64,000 bases of DNA from Patiria miniata (Eukaryota; Echinodermata; Asteroidea; Valvatida; Asterinidae), in assembly GCF_015706575.1 (NCBI RefSeq), contig NW_024037063.1, positions 22,506,927 to 22,570,926 of the forward strand, in the 5' to 3' direction. The translations under genes were made by a program, and so were the position numbers. Positions 43,601 to 55,400 of this stretch are shown in pieces. The notes beneath the pieces are model-generated. The model was not told the origin of the DNA, ran no database searches, and saw nothing but the letters and a program-made list of their open reading frames with translations. How positions within the stretch are numbered: position 1 is the stretch's first letter; the number at the start of each line of letters is the position of its first letter.

Positions 43601-46237
43601 GAGGATTGGGGAAGGTTCCTGCCCCCCCCCAAAAAAAAGTGCAAAAAATGTGAAATTTGTTACGTAGAAAGAGTGTGTCTTTGGGTAACTGCACAGAGGG
43701 GGATTTTGGAGGATCCAGGGAGGTTCCTGGGAAAAATTTGTCAGGATTTAGGCTTAATTGATACAACGATGAAGCAATATTTTGGAGGGCATGGTTTGAA
43801 TTTTGATTGGATCAGTTTTATTTGCTCGCTCTGAAAACCTTTCACCAGGGTAATTTAGTAAACTATACCTTATCCACCCAAAGTTTCTCCGACATCGTCT
43901 TGACAGCATGGTAGCCACCTTCATAGAACCAGACGTGAACTGAGAGACAAACAGATTATAGATTTACAATAAGAATAACACCGAATGGTGCACAAGTTGA
44001 TTTAAAAAACAGAGAACAACAGACAGATTTGGGAACAGCCATCATAGAACAGGGATGGCTAGATCAGGGATTAGTTCTTTGGACTTACTAAGCATAAAAA
44101 ATATTTGCTGAGCGAAAGACAGGTTACCAGCTAAAATGTCATTTAATGTGTAGTACTTGTGACTGGTTCTCTGCTAACTTCTGCTCAGCACATAAATTTG
44201 CTAAGCACTCTTTTCTGTATAGCAGGCCTATTGATAGAGCACCAGCACAGTGTTCCAGAGGTGGCAGGTTCGAATCCCCCTTTGGTCACCTATCTGCAGT
44301 ATTTCTGTATTACCTGCTTGATCTTGTTCACCGAATGCCGTGCTCCAGCTGCCGAAAAGCTTGCAGGGAAAATCGGGATTCTCGTGAATTCTCTTCAAAC
44401 AGTGCTCCCTGACAATCACAGAACACATCGTATTAAATGAAATATTACACAAAGTGCTAACTTCACTCTAAGCTGCAAAGTGTGCAGAGAAAACAATCAT
44501 TGTATTCGCCTTGACAACATTAGTGAAGTATACAATGTCCATGCCTAAGTTACTTTTCAATTGACATCCGTATTTAAATTCCTCCATCCATTTTTCTTTC
44601 ATCTATGGATTGAATTGGGTACTCTGCAACACAATGCCCTTGACAAGTTACAATTTACAAAATGAATGCTTTACAACAAGAAGTTTTTGAAAGAAACTTA
44701 CGATGCTTGGATGTACTCCTTCATCCTGTCTGGTTTGATGTTATGTACTGAAACGAAAAAGTTAATTTAAGAGTCACAAACTGTTTTTATAAAAGGGCCT
44801 TAAGATATTAAGCATTTCAAAATGTAGAAGAAAAAATACAACGAAGGCTTAATTAAAAAATCAATTTTGACGTCGTTCTAGGACGGTAATTTACGTATTT
44901 CATGACTTACTCTGCATTTCATATACCACTTCCTTGTTGGTGAGTGCCTCTGAGTGTGCTGCCTTCGCTGGTTCAACTTTTTTGACGTGAAGGAGTTTGT
45001 TCAGCCAGCCTTCCCCTTCGCCCGATGCGTAGGACCTGCAAACAAATTGTGTCATTCACTTTTGTCATGTTGTTTTTTGGGGGGCAGATTTACTAACTTT
45101 AGAATAAGAATTTATAGAACCTTTCCCGACAAGAATTCCGTATACGGACGTCACTAATTTTCCCTGCAATGACCACGGTACCACTGTACCAGTGCCACTA
45201 CCAGTATCCAGCCATCACAGCACAAAGCGATAACAATTAACATGTTGTAAACATTCAAATTTAGCTGTTTAGTGGGGAAAATATTGAAGCATTTACTTTC
45301 GTCATGTTAGTGAGAAAACGCAAAAAATTTCATACTGGGCCACCACTCAGGGCTCCTGCACAAAGTTTATGGGCCATGACCGAACATTTTAAAGTACGCA
45401 GTGGCTATTGTTACGGCAGCCGTAACGCATTTCCCATTTTCTATCGTTACGGTAGACTGCAACCTGGCAACTTTTATAAAAAAACATGACAAGAAAATAT
45501 AAAATTAGAAGGAAAAAAGTGAATTTGAACTTTATGAAATTCGGACTTTATTTCCCTTTTAAAAAAAATCCTCCAAAGCCTCAGGTTAGAAAAGGAAAAA
45601 AATTCGAGTGCAAAACTGAGATCCGAACCCGCAACCTCGCGGTGCAAAATCCTACCCTTTATCGGCTGAGCTGGCGCACTGCTCGATAAAACGTGTGGAA
45701 ACAAATAATTATATACCTGCGTGCGTACCAAAAAAATATCGTAGAGGGCGCTAAACAACGAGTGCCGTAACGATAGCCACTTCGTTTAAAGTAAAGAATT
45801 TTTGCACTCCTCAAGTCATGTAAGTTAAACAGATTTACAACTTTTTCAGGTCATATTAAGGAATATGAGTGGTGGCCTAGTGTGGAATTTTTTCCGCATT
45901 TGTTTAATTCTCTTTCATTTTAAAACTAATTAAAAGCGCCCTCTATCGTTTTAAAATGAAGGGCATGAACGGCAGAAATGCTGAGAATTTTTTTTATATG
46001 TTGGCCTAGTATTAGTATTATAGTAATGTGTGGAGTTTTGTTCCGACATGATCGTTTTTATTTGACTTGAAAAGGAACTTTAAAACAAGTTTCACACACT
46101 TTCATGTTTGATTAATGAAGAAAGATGATTAAATATACAATAAAGTACCTCTGTATGACAGGTGCGTGGTTAATAACAGCTGCATTTCGCAGAAGTTGTG
46201 AAGAACGAAGTAACAAAAGTTTGCCATTCGTCGCCAT
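40695..46237 (-). CDS. NIPSNAP1: NipSnap homolog 1/2, mitochondrial
   Basis: Mitochondrial protein of two dimeric alpha-beta-barrel-like NIPSNAP domains. Vertebrate NIPSNAP1/2 accumulate on damaged mitochondria and recruit mitophagy factors. Exons 46237-46149, 45035-44911, 44747-44702, 44408-44314, 43939-43869, 43302-43162, 42844-42813, 42127-42033, 41389-41306 and 40759-40695 give 280 residues (human NIPSNAP1 is 284). The N-terminus is an acid-free, R/L-rich presequence ending HAPVIQRSYAS, with a plausible cleavage near RSY. Domain 1 shows HNIKPDRMKEYIQAS, NPDFPCKLFGSW and FGEQDQAVHVWFYEGGY. Domain 2 shows [40 protein letters not shown] and the end RIMIPLPCSPLQ. It is the single-copy counterpart of vertebrate NIPSNAP1 and 2, so the symbol is approximate. 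Introns hold several mobile elements. Confidence 0.95.
40969..41148. mobile_element. Tc1/mariner-pogo type MITE, 180 bp, TA target site
   Basis: Flanked by TA (40967-40968 and 41149-41150). Ends are CAGTGGACTCTCGTTAATAC and, reversed, CAGTCGACTGTTTAATACAA, continuing into CAAAC on both sides. TA duplication with CAGT ends is typical of the pogo/Tigger group. No coding capacity. Confidence 0.8.
41562..41720 (+). repeat. Perfect 32-bp tandem repeat x 5, NIPSNAP intron
   Basis: Units start at 41562, 41594, 41626, 41658 and 41690. The unit begins ACCAAATGCTCACCCAAAGA and ends CACTATGGCTAC. Copies are identical, so expansion is recent or homogenised. It lies immediately before a SINE-like segment (41745-41870). 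Confidence 0.95.
41745..41870. mobile_element. SINE fragment related to 18150-18330
   Basis: It shares ACAAACCAGTA, TGGTGTG, CCATCCATTGGG-like and AAAAG.GGTCCAAAAGC-like blocks in the same order and spacing as the copy in the CD2BP2 intron. The tRNA-like head is absent here; the 32-bp array stands in its place. Confidence 0.6.
42228..42745. mobile_element. Dispersed MITE family M1, full-length copy in NIPSNAP intron
   Basis: Ends: TTTAAAGCTACAGTCCATCA at the left, and the reverse of the right end, CTTAAAGGTCCATCATTTGT. Body blocks GCGCGACATCGCGTAGCTGC, GAGATCCTAGAAT and GAGCTGAAACTTCATCAGG occur in reverse at 54943-55440. Confidence 0.8.
43563..43735 (+). repeat. Direct duplication, about 115 bp x 2
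   Basis: CTGCAGAGTGGGGGATGTTG with GGAAGGTTCCTG (near 43581-43620) recurs as CTGCACAGAGGGGGATTTTG with GGGAGGTTCCTG (near 43689-43731). Confidence 0.7.
44215..44300 (+). mobile_element. tRNA-like SINE fragment next to a NIPSNAP exon
   Basis: GATAGAGCACCAGCACAGTG is followed by GGTGGCAGGTTCGAATCCCC, a B box. The sequence begins inside a D-arm-like motif and lacks an A-box start. It ends 14 bp from the exon edge at 44314. Confidence 0.6.
45395..45785. mobile_element. Terminal-inverted-repeat element T1, copy 2, with internal tRNA-like sequence
   Basis: Left end AGTGGCTATTGTTACGGCAG; right end GTGCCGTAACGATAGCCACT is its inverse. The interior has AAATCCTCCAAAGCC as in copy 1. Between about 45615 and 45685 the minus strand reads GCGCCAGCTCAGCCGATAAA then GGTTGCGGGTTCGGATCTC, a tRNA-like A/B-box pair. 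AGAGGGCGCT lies at 45743-45752 inside the element. Confidence 0.75.
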
Positions 46238-46421
46238 TTTTGATGAATTTCTGAGATCATCAGAGAGCGCCAGCGCCACCAAGTGACCATAAATTGCCAG
46301 GCAGTTGCTAAGTGATATTTCTACACAATTTTTCCGGAGTGCGGAATCCTTACCGTCGTGAAAATAACCCAAATTTTGTTTACTTTTCCAATTTCGAAAC
46401 GCACGAAAACTGTCATTCAAG
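46238..46421. promoter_or_regulatory. 184-bp bidirectional promoter, NIPSNAP / CCDC42-CFAP73
   Basis: Contains CTTGGTGGCGCT on the minus strand (46272-46283), identical to the 12-mer in the RAMA/CD2BP2 promoter and CTCF-core-like. ATTGCC-A-GGCAGT at 46293-46305 resembles the RFX X-box palindrome RTTGCC-N-GGCAAC. This would fit a ciliary gene on the plus side. No TATA box is seen. Confidence 0.55.
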
Positions 46422-49400
46422 ATGACTGTGAGTTTAGAAGAATACTTCAGGACAACATTTGAGGACAAGCTCCTCGTGTGAGTTGACTTATTTGACCGTA
46501 ACATTTACTTGAGTTACACTACAGTGTAATTTTACACTTGTCACTTTTTCGGACGTCATGGACGTAGGCCTACGTACGTCGATAGGCGGCCGAGGCCACT
46601 TCATTGGGTGGGGAAGGGGCGTGGCTACTCAGTGGGGGAGGTAGGGTTAGAACATGGACTTGAGATGGGTCAAGTAGAGTGATAAGTTTTCTGTTTAGGC
46701 ATGTTAGGTGTCTAATGAAGATGTTTTTTATAAATGATGCAAAAGTCTGAAAGAGTGTCAAAATGGAATAAAATTGAAACGTTAATTTGAAAAATAATGG
46801 CTTAAAATTGCATAAGGTTTGGAATAGGCCTATGTTGTTAGTGTGTTCCCTGTGCTATTTTTCATTTCATCCTGCAAAGTCAATTTCTTTTCTAAATCGC
46901 TATTTTTAGGCCTAGGCCGAGCAATACAAAAGTAGGCCTATTTCACTTTGGAATGAGACATCGACCAAAAACTGTGTTTAGTTATTGAATTATTACTTTA
47001 CAATTTCGACTTATTGGCTGCAAGACAATTCCTGTTCTCGCGGGGTAGGCTGGTTCCTGCACCACAATCAGTATCAATTATTAATGTGGGGACCGGGAGC
47101 CAGTCTGCTCGATCGCCAAGCAGATCTGTTTGTGTCCAAAACAAAAACATATTTTAATTTTTTTTCAGAGGGTTGCGGATGTCCCCAAAAAGGGAAAAAA
47201 AGGAGATTTTTTGTTAGAATAAAACATACAAGTTCCAAATTAAGATATGGAGAATAAATCAAATTTGTTGAAGAACCGGGGAACGCATCTTAAAATTTGC
47301 TCTGATATATTTTTGCAGTAAAATGCCGGAGCGAGAAGATGATCACCTGACTCCGGCTACCAGACTACTGGAGAAACGCAGAGAGATGTCTGAGGTGGAA
47401 CAAGCACTAGGAGCTCAAAAAGAAGTAAGTACTAGACAAAAATTAGGCAGTTTTTATTAAAAACAGTCCCCCAAATTTCATCACTGTCATGACTGTACAG
47501 GAAGCCATTAAAAGTGTGGTAATTTTTTATAAACAGGTTTTTTTTTCTCTAAAAGTTGAAAATTTCTTTACCCCAAAATTGTAGGGTGCCTTACAAACTT
47601 AAATTGTATGAACTAAAATGATTTTATTTTGGAACTGTGTTTATAAATCTTTTTTTTTTCTTTGTTTGTTTCATAAGGAGTTTCAGATGAAGATGGAGAG
47701 TCTCCAGCAGCGAAGGGAAGAATTGGAAAGGAAAGAATTCCAACTCAAGGAATCGCTCCTGAAATTTGACAAATTCCTCAAGGTGAAGATCTAAGGGTTC
47801 TAAACTTTTGAGAGGGATCCGTCACAAGTCCTAACATGTCCATCACAAGTCCTCACAAGTCTGTCACAAGTCCTCACAAGTCTGTCACAAGTCCTCACAA
47901 GTCTGCCACAAGTCCTCAAAAGTTCATCACAAGTTCTCACAAGTCTGTCACAAGACCTCACAAGTCTGTCACAAGTCTGCCACAAGTCCTCAAAAGTTCA
48001 TCACAAGTCCTCACAAGTCTGTCACAAGTTCTTGCAAGCCCTCATAAGTCCTCAAAAAGTCCTCGCATGTCCATCACAAGTCAATCACAAGTCCTCACAC
48101 GTACATCACAAGTCAATCACAAATCAATTACATGTCCTCACAAGTCCCAAAAAGGAAATCATATAAAGTCCTCACAAGTATGTCGCAAGTTCTCACAAGT
48201 TATTGCAAGACCTTACAAGTCCTCAAAAGTCCACAAGTCCATCTCAAGTCATCCAGTCCCAGTCAGGTCACAAGTTTTTCAAATGGATTGTGACAAATGC
48301 ATTTCTTTGTTATTGATTATCCCCTGTTTCTTATGAATTGACTTTCGATTAACTTGTTAGTGGACTTGTGATAGAGTCGTAGTGGACTTTACCACAACAC
48401 TGCCAAAAACTTTTCGAAAAACTCAGTGCAATGAAGAATGCCAGTAACGTAATTTATGAAGATTTGTTATTTCTTGTACATGTAGTTTGATATAAGTAAG
48501 TTGACTCGTTGACTTCTTTTTCTTCTTGTCAGGAAAATGATTCCAAACGTGCAAGAGCAATCAAGAAAGCGCACGACGAGAGAGATCTTAGACGAGCAAA
48601 AGAGAGGGAAATATTAAGGTCAGTTGCAAGAACGTTATCAAGATTTGTGTTCCATCTTATTGCTCTTTAAAATTTCAGCTTATGAACACTGACTAACTGG
48701 TGACTAACTTAAATTAACTGAAACTCAAATCTATAAAAAAGTGAACTTTTCATTCCTCTTGCACAATCCAATTATGTTAATGCTGTTTTTCCTTTTCTAA
48801 AGACTTCTTGAAGAGAAGAAGGATCTTCAAGGATCCAAGGATAAACTCTTAGGCCGTCTCAACAAGCACAAGATCTACCATGGCTACCTGGAGAGAACGT
48901 TGGAGGCTGCCGAGGAGTTTCATGAGATCAGAGAGATCATCGCTCGCTATGAGACACTGGTGGCTACACATACAGTAAGTGATAGTATGTCCCAAGGATT
49001 GGTCCCTATTTGGCCTGAATGCAATTGCTAATGGGGAGTGTAGTGGCCTCGTGGTCTGGCGCATTGAACTCATGATCTTGTGGGTAAATCTGCAGGTTGT
49101 GGGTTCGAATCCAGCCTGGGTTTCTGGTGCGTGTGTTCTTGGGCAAGGCACTTTGTCACTCATTGCTTCTCCCCACCCAGGAGTAAATGGGTACCTGTGA
49201 GGACCTAGTTGGTTATGTGTTTGATTTAGCCAATTGCGCCGATATAGCAGCATTGAGTTGTATACTCCCCAGCGAGCTGAGATGGTCTTTGGAATGTTTC
49301 ATTGGCCCGGTGAGCAGGGGTAATAATATTGTGCTGTGCCATGATAACCTGTTTAGTTGATGCGTGCGCTATATATAAATCGATATTACTATGATTATTT

Positions 49401-52400
49401 ATTTGAATTTGCATTTAGAAATTGTAAATTGAACACAGTTGCCGAGAGTGTGTAATGTTGTTTATACTCTGTTGTGAAGGAGGGCAATTGTTGTAAAGTG
49501 TCTTGCCCATGAACACAAACAACAGGTTTATGTTAGGATTTGAACTCCCATGCCATTGCATATGAGTTAGACACATATTCATTCATGCAAACTATTCATA
49601 TTGTCCATGACGCTCCACACAGGGGTATTGTAACAAAATTTGATTTTATTATGGTCCCAGTTGCACCTTTAAACTATATAGAGAGCGCTTTGGCCACAGT
49701 AATCCGTAGTAGTCATGTATTGCACCTGTTCTCAAGTCAGATTAATGCCACAAAACTATTTCAGAGCTTACTTTGTTCAACTTAAGTCTTAACCTACTTA
49801 AAGCCACAATAGATCTAGTATTTGGGTTGCAGTCAAACCACAGATGGAGCTCTCGTGGCAGTCTTTATTGTTTACTCTCACAATACTGGGATATAAGTTC
49901 CTTGCCCCCATACCTCTGTGCTTATAGTGTTTATGCAAATAGCTCCCAGTACAAAAGACACACTGCATTAGTTTGCCTAATCTTGAAATTCTTATGTATA
50001 TTTTGACCCAGCACTATAAAACCCCTTTGAAAGCCCAGTAGGGCGTGGACTTGCGACTGGGGTGTGTTGGTGGATGGTGGTGTGCATTTTGGTTCCATAT
50101 TTTCTGAGTCCCTTTACATGTATGGCTGAAGGAGGAAGCCTAGTTTAATTTGGCCTTGTTTTTGTGCAAGACGCTGTGTTCTTTAATTTGCACATCACCA
50201 CCACCATTATTTCACACCAAATGGTTCAGTGGTCTGCATATTCTTGTTGGTATGTTCCAATTTTACCCCCTTGCACCCAGTAGTTTTTACATTGCCTAGT
50301 AGACTACGGTGTTGCATCGTAGTGGTCCCAATCTGAACTCTGCTCTGTCGGTAACTAGTCATTTAAATTCTGTTATTCATATTTGCATGCTCTCCCCTGG
50401 TTAATTATTTTGTAAGCGAAGAAGCGCTATTTAAATTTTCATTATTTCTATTTTCTGATATTGTATACACTTGTCTCTTTGTCAGTTATTTTGTGATCAA
50501 CATCCATGTATTTTTGATTAATTAGTTAATCCCCCCAACTGACGGTCGGCCTCTTTGGGTCGCCGTTACAGTATCGATCATTCAAATTACATGTTGTCCT
50601 TTCATCCATGCAAACCCAAATAACATCCGTCAAGAGTGAAATATTTACCAGGAATTTCTTTTAATTTCTGCATTTAGGACCTACTAGACAAATCTCACAA
50701 GACACAAGACGCAGTAGAGAGGGAGAAGGCTTCACTGGTCAAATTCACCGAAGAGAAGAACAATGAGATACTGCACTATAACAACAAGCTTGCCAAGCTA
50801 CAGACCAGACTAGATAGAGCACAGAGCGAGGCTGTCAAATGGTGGGTAGCAGTCAGGGGCAGAGCCATCTGGGGGATGTGCAGATGTGGCTATATCCGCC
50901 CATTCCATTAATTTTGATCAGTTAGATCATCGGTTGGCAATCCCCTCTCTGGCTTTTTGTATTGTCATGTAATTTTTATGCCTCTATGAATAGAGTCGGA
51001 TTTTGTACAGTAATGTCATATCGAAGAGCACCCCCTATATATCACGTGATGTCAAGCCCCCCATATAAAGGCCACCCCTCCCCCTCCCCCCTCCCCCAAC
51101 ACACACCCCAACCCCACCCCCGCTTTTCAATTTTGCAGTGCCTTCGTAACCAGTAAGATCTTCTTTGTAACTGTTTAGTGTTTTAGATAAATGTTTCACT
51201 TTTAATTGGTCTATTGGATTTTTTGTCCGTTTTCAGGGAATCCCAGTGGACTCACATTAAGAACACAGCAGCCAAGAAGACGCTCCTGTTAGGAAGAATC
51301 AAAATGTAAGTCTCGTAAAATTTTGAAGCTATTTCTCCTGTTTCCAAATCGTTTTGATTGCGAGTGTGTATCTACATGTATTTGCTTAACCACTTCACGC
51401 TGGGCTTGCTTAACCACTTCGCGCTGGGTTGATTTTTTCTGAAAATTTCACAATCGCAATCTTGACACGCAATCTTGACATCTTAAACCGTCAGCCGTAC
51501 GTACCTGTGCAAAAAAAACACAGCCAGTGCATGTTATCACGGCCTCTGGTTAACAAAACACTTGGACAAAAATAGTTGATTATACAAACAAAAGTAAGGA
51601 GATAAATGTTCTTCATGTTTAAATAAATGTTACTTTCTTATTATAAACAGCTTGCTTTACTGCCTGTTCGTTCTCTGTATGTAAGTGTAAAATTTGTGAC
51701 ATCGTGCCAGGAATTTCGGCCGCAAATTAAACCAAGTGCGAGTGCACAATAAGCTCTGGCCATCTTGCATGAAAGTCTTGCATGAAATCTATCAAAACAA
51801 TCCCTGCCAAAGCTTAGAAATGTGACGCCCAAAAATGGGACGCCGATGGCACATATGGAACACCATACTGTAGATTCATACCTAGATTTAAAGCAATTTG
51901 TGATTAATACCATGTGACTTTAACATTACTGCACATGTTTTGCCTCCATTTACAAACATTTTATAAACATCTTTTCGAATTGTTACAACTTTTGTTAAAT
52001 ACTTAAGTTATTTTGTTTGGTTTTTGACAATTAAAATTTGGTAGTTATATTTTATGGGAAACTTAGGGGGTTTATTTTGGTCAATTTCCTGGGACTGACC
52101 GACCGACCGACCACCAAGTGACATGTAGAAACTCCTGCTACAGCATACAAAGTGAACTGATATCAAATTAGACAAATTTCAAGACAATTTTCTGTGATGT
52201 CAATTTCGTTATGACGTCTCACCCATGTGAAATATGAAAATTATGGTGAATTAAAATTCTGCTGAAGTTTAGAAGTTAAAGATAATTTTTGTAATTATTT
52301 TAATGAATTTTTTTTTCAGGGCCACCCACAATTTATTCCAACTCGTCAATAAGCACCTTAAGCAACAAACAGTAGCAGAGGACACCGCAGACCAACTAAA

Positions 52401-55400
52401 CAGAGTAAGTAACAAATTAGAATTGTGTGTTATTATTAATTATAAGTTATTATTTTCATTGCTTAAAGTGGGCCGAATTTATTTCATTCAGAGTCTCAGT
52501 AGTGCAATACGTATGTATTAATAAGTTACAAATTTGAACACAGAAATTGACTGGAGCAGGATTTGAACCTGCCACCTCCTGTTTGCCATTCCAGTGCTCT
52601 ACCAACTGAGCTATCCAGCCCTATGTTGGCAGTTCCCCACTTTGTCAATATCTTTGCTCAATGGTGCTAATTAGAAGCCATACAGTTTATGTTGCTAAAA
52701 TAAAATAGCATTTTTTTTGGCGAGGCTCTAGAGTCTGCGCGGAAACACTTACCGCCATTATTTTTATATCATTTTAAAGCTTAAAATCTTAACTTTATCC
52801 CTGGCGAGTATTGGTTTGATATTTAAAAGAGTTTTTAAATTATTAAATAAAGGCATGTCGAAAACAAACTCTACCGATTTCAAGGAAAATCGATGATGTG
52901 GTACATCAGATGCAAACTTGAGTCAATAAGTTGTTAGAATAACAAAACAAAAAAATAGTTGATTTATATTAAAACCACATTGAACTTGACAAAAAGAACA
53001 ATATTGTGAATTTATTTAAGGTGTAGTCTACGTGGATCGAAAAAGAAGACGAAACATAGAAAGTAAAAGGCAACGAAATGTCACATCATGAACATGAAGC
53101 ATTTCCACATCTAATAGGAAAAATGCACTATTAATTTTCTTTGAAATCGCTTGAGTTTGCTTTTGACATGCCTTTATTTGAACGCAAGTAATTTCAAAAT
53201 CCTTTTGAATATCAAACCAATACTTACCAGGGATAAAATTAAGATTCCAAGCTTTACAATTATATAAAAAAATGTTGCGGGTATTGTGGGATGCGCTTTA
53301 TATCTTTTAACCTAACTAAGGAAGCCTGTAAAAACCTTCAATTGTTACGCCTGCATGCATGGCTGGACCATAGGGTTGCTTGCATTGAATCAAAAGTTGA
53401 GGCTCACAAATCTCCGATATCTAATGTCATCTAAGGCAGATGGCCAGCACGGTTCATTGAAACACTGCAAGGTGTTTCCTTTTACTTTCCACTGCCATTA
53501 AACATTGATTGTTGCCAGTGCCGTGGAATCTATGTTGAGTTGTGTCGTGCCAAGGGCAGGGTATCGGTAATTGATTGCTGACGCCTCGGATTAGAAAACA
53601 GGAAAGGGTTGAAGTGGGAAAAGCTGAAGTGGCCAGCAGTACTTGAACCTAAGGCAAAAGAATGGATGCTGTGAAGTGGAAAAGGGATAGATGGATAAAA
53701 CCTAAGCAATCGGTTTTGAGAAAAATTGCTGTATCATGCGGCTGAAATGTTATGGGTGGCTTAGTTCTCAAAGTGCTCGTCTCTCACCGCTGTGGTCTGG
53801 GTTCGATTCCTGGCTCGGACCATATGTGAGTAGAGTTGTTTGTGGTTCGCTCCTGTGCCACGAGGGTTTTTCTCTGGGTTCACTGGTTTTCCTCCCTCCG
53901 CAAAAATCAACACTTTCGATCTCTGGCTGTGCTCCGTGGTCAGATATGGGTTGTATGGCAGCTGCCTGAGGCACCTTTACATGCCTTCGGGTGGACCACG
54001 TTGTAGCCCCGTCCTCGGAATTAAGCTTCTGCTGAGAGTAAGGATGATTAGCTCCACAAAAAATATTTATGTATTTATTTAGTCCCCCTCCCAAAAAAGG
54101 GAAAATGCCATTTAATGTTGGGCAATTCCAGCATTAGGAAGTGTAATGTCCGTGACAGAGCCAATTAACCATATCTAATTGATTGATGGAATTGCCGTGT
54201 TATTAAATTAATAGTAAGAATTGTCCAAAAGGACCTAAAATGCTCAATGTGGCTATTCAGTGCACACATCATACATATTTATTATTATGAACAAGCATCG
54301 AAATTTGTTTGTTGAGTCTAATTGAACATTCAAACAGCATTACAATGCAAATTCACATTTTCCTTTTAAAAAGTCTACAAAGCTTCATCCCCAATCAAGT
54401 TTGGCTGTTTGCAGAAAATCGTTGTAAAATTACTTCCTCTCTCAAGGCGAAGCATAATTTCATTAATAACAATGAATCTGTCAATTGTTAGCTGTAATTA
54501 GTGTCTCAGAATTCCAAAGATAATTAAGTCATATCGCATGATACACAAGGGGCCGTAACATTGACATCGTCCATGCTAATTTCATTTCCTGACAATTGGG
54601 GGCACTGCTGTTGAATGTGATGTCCATTTAGGCACTCAAAGAGTATTTTTTTAATTTTTATAATTGTATTTTAACAGTTTGTAGCATGTGCTTGATTAAC
54701 ATTGACTGGTTGTTATGAACCAACGAAAATGCACGGAAAAATTGTTGACGTCAGTAATACTCAAATGTCATAGCTTCAAGAGATAATTGCATTAAATTGT
54801 TTTGCGTGATACAACAGCGACCGTAACATTGGTAGTGTCCACGCTAATGTTATCTGACAACTGAGGTTGCCTGTTGTTGAATGTGATGACAATTTTAGGC
54901 TCTCATTCAGTGTCAATACTTTCAGTACAAATCATGCCCTTTTAAAGCTATAGTCCATCATTTGTAATTAGTGCATTTTGTTCGTTTGAAGCAACAAAGT
55001 GTTCAAAATCTAATGAAAGATACTGAACAACTTACTTGATGAAGTTTCAGCTCAGCTTCAGCTTCATATTCCGAGAAAAACAGCATTCTAGGATCTCAAT
55101 TTAAAATCAAAAGTTGCTAAATCATGTTTCGAATTGTTTTGAATTGCAGCTTTACGCGATGTCACGCACTGATCCGACGAATTATAGCAACCGCGCACGC
55201 CTGTGCGTCGTTCCATTGCTTGTGCGCGCTGCGCCGAATAACAAAACGAACAACTAATTTAAATTTTCCTACGGTGCTTCTTAAGAAGCACCATTGGAAA
55301 TGCCTTCTTTCGTTGATTTCTTCAAAATGAGAGCTTGCCAGAAAGGATAATTTCACAGGGAGTTTAGTCCCCTTACTATCTTTCAACCAGTATGTTTTTC

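Noticed and set aside
47822..48336. 166-codon open frame rich in SHKS and TSPH repeats
   Set aside because: It is the translation of the CACAAGTC minisatellite inside an intron and has no biological support.
48849..49253. 134-codon minus-strand open frame
   Set aside because: It spans a CCDC42 exon in antisense plus the S1 SINE; not a gene.
52541..52625. Working tRNA gene on the minus strand
   Set aside because: Acceptor, D and T arms pair, but the anticodon stem has two mismatches, and related degraded copies occur at 9100 and 55838, so it is SINE-type.
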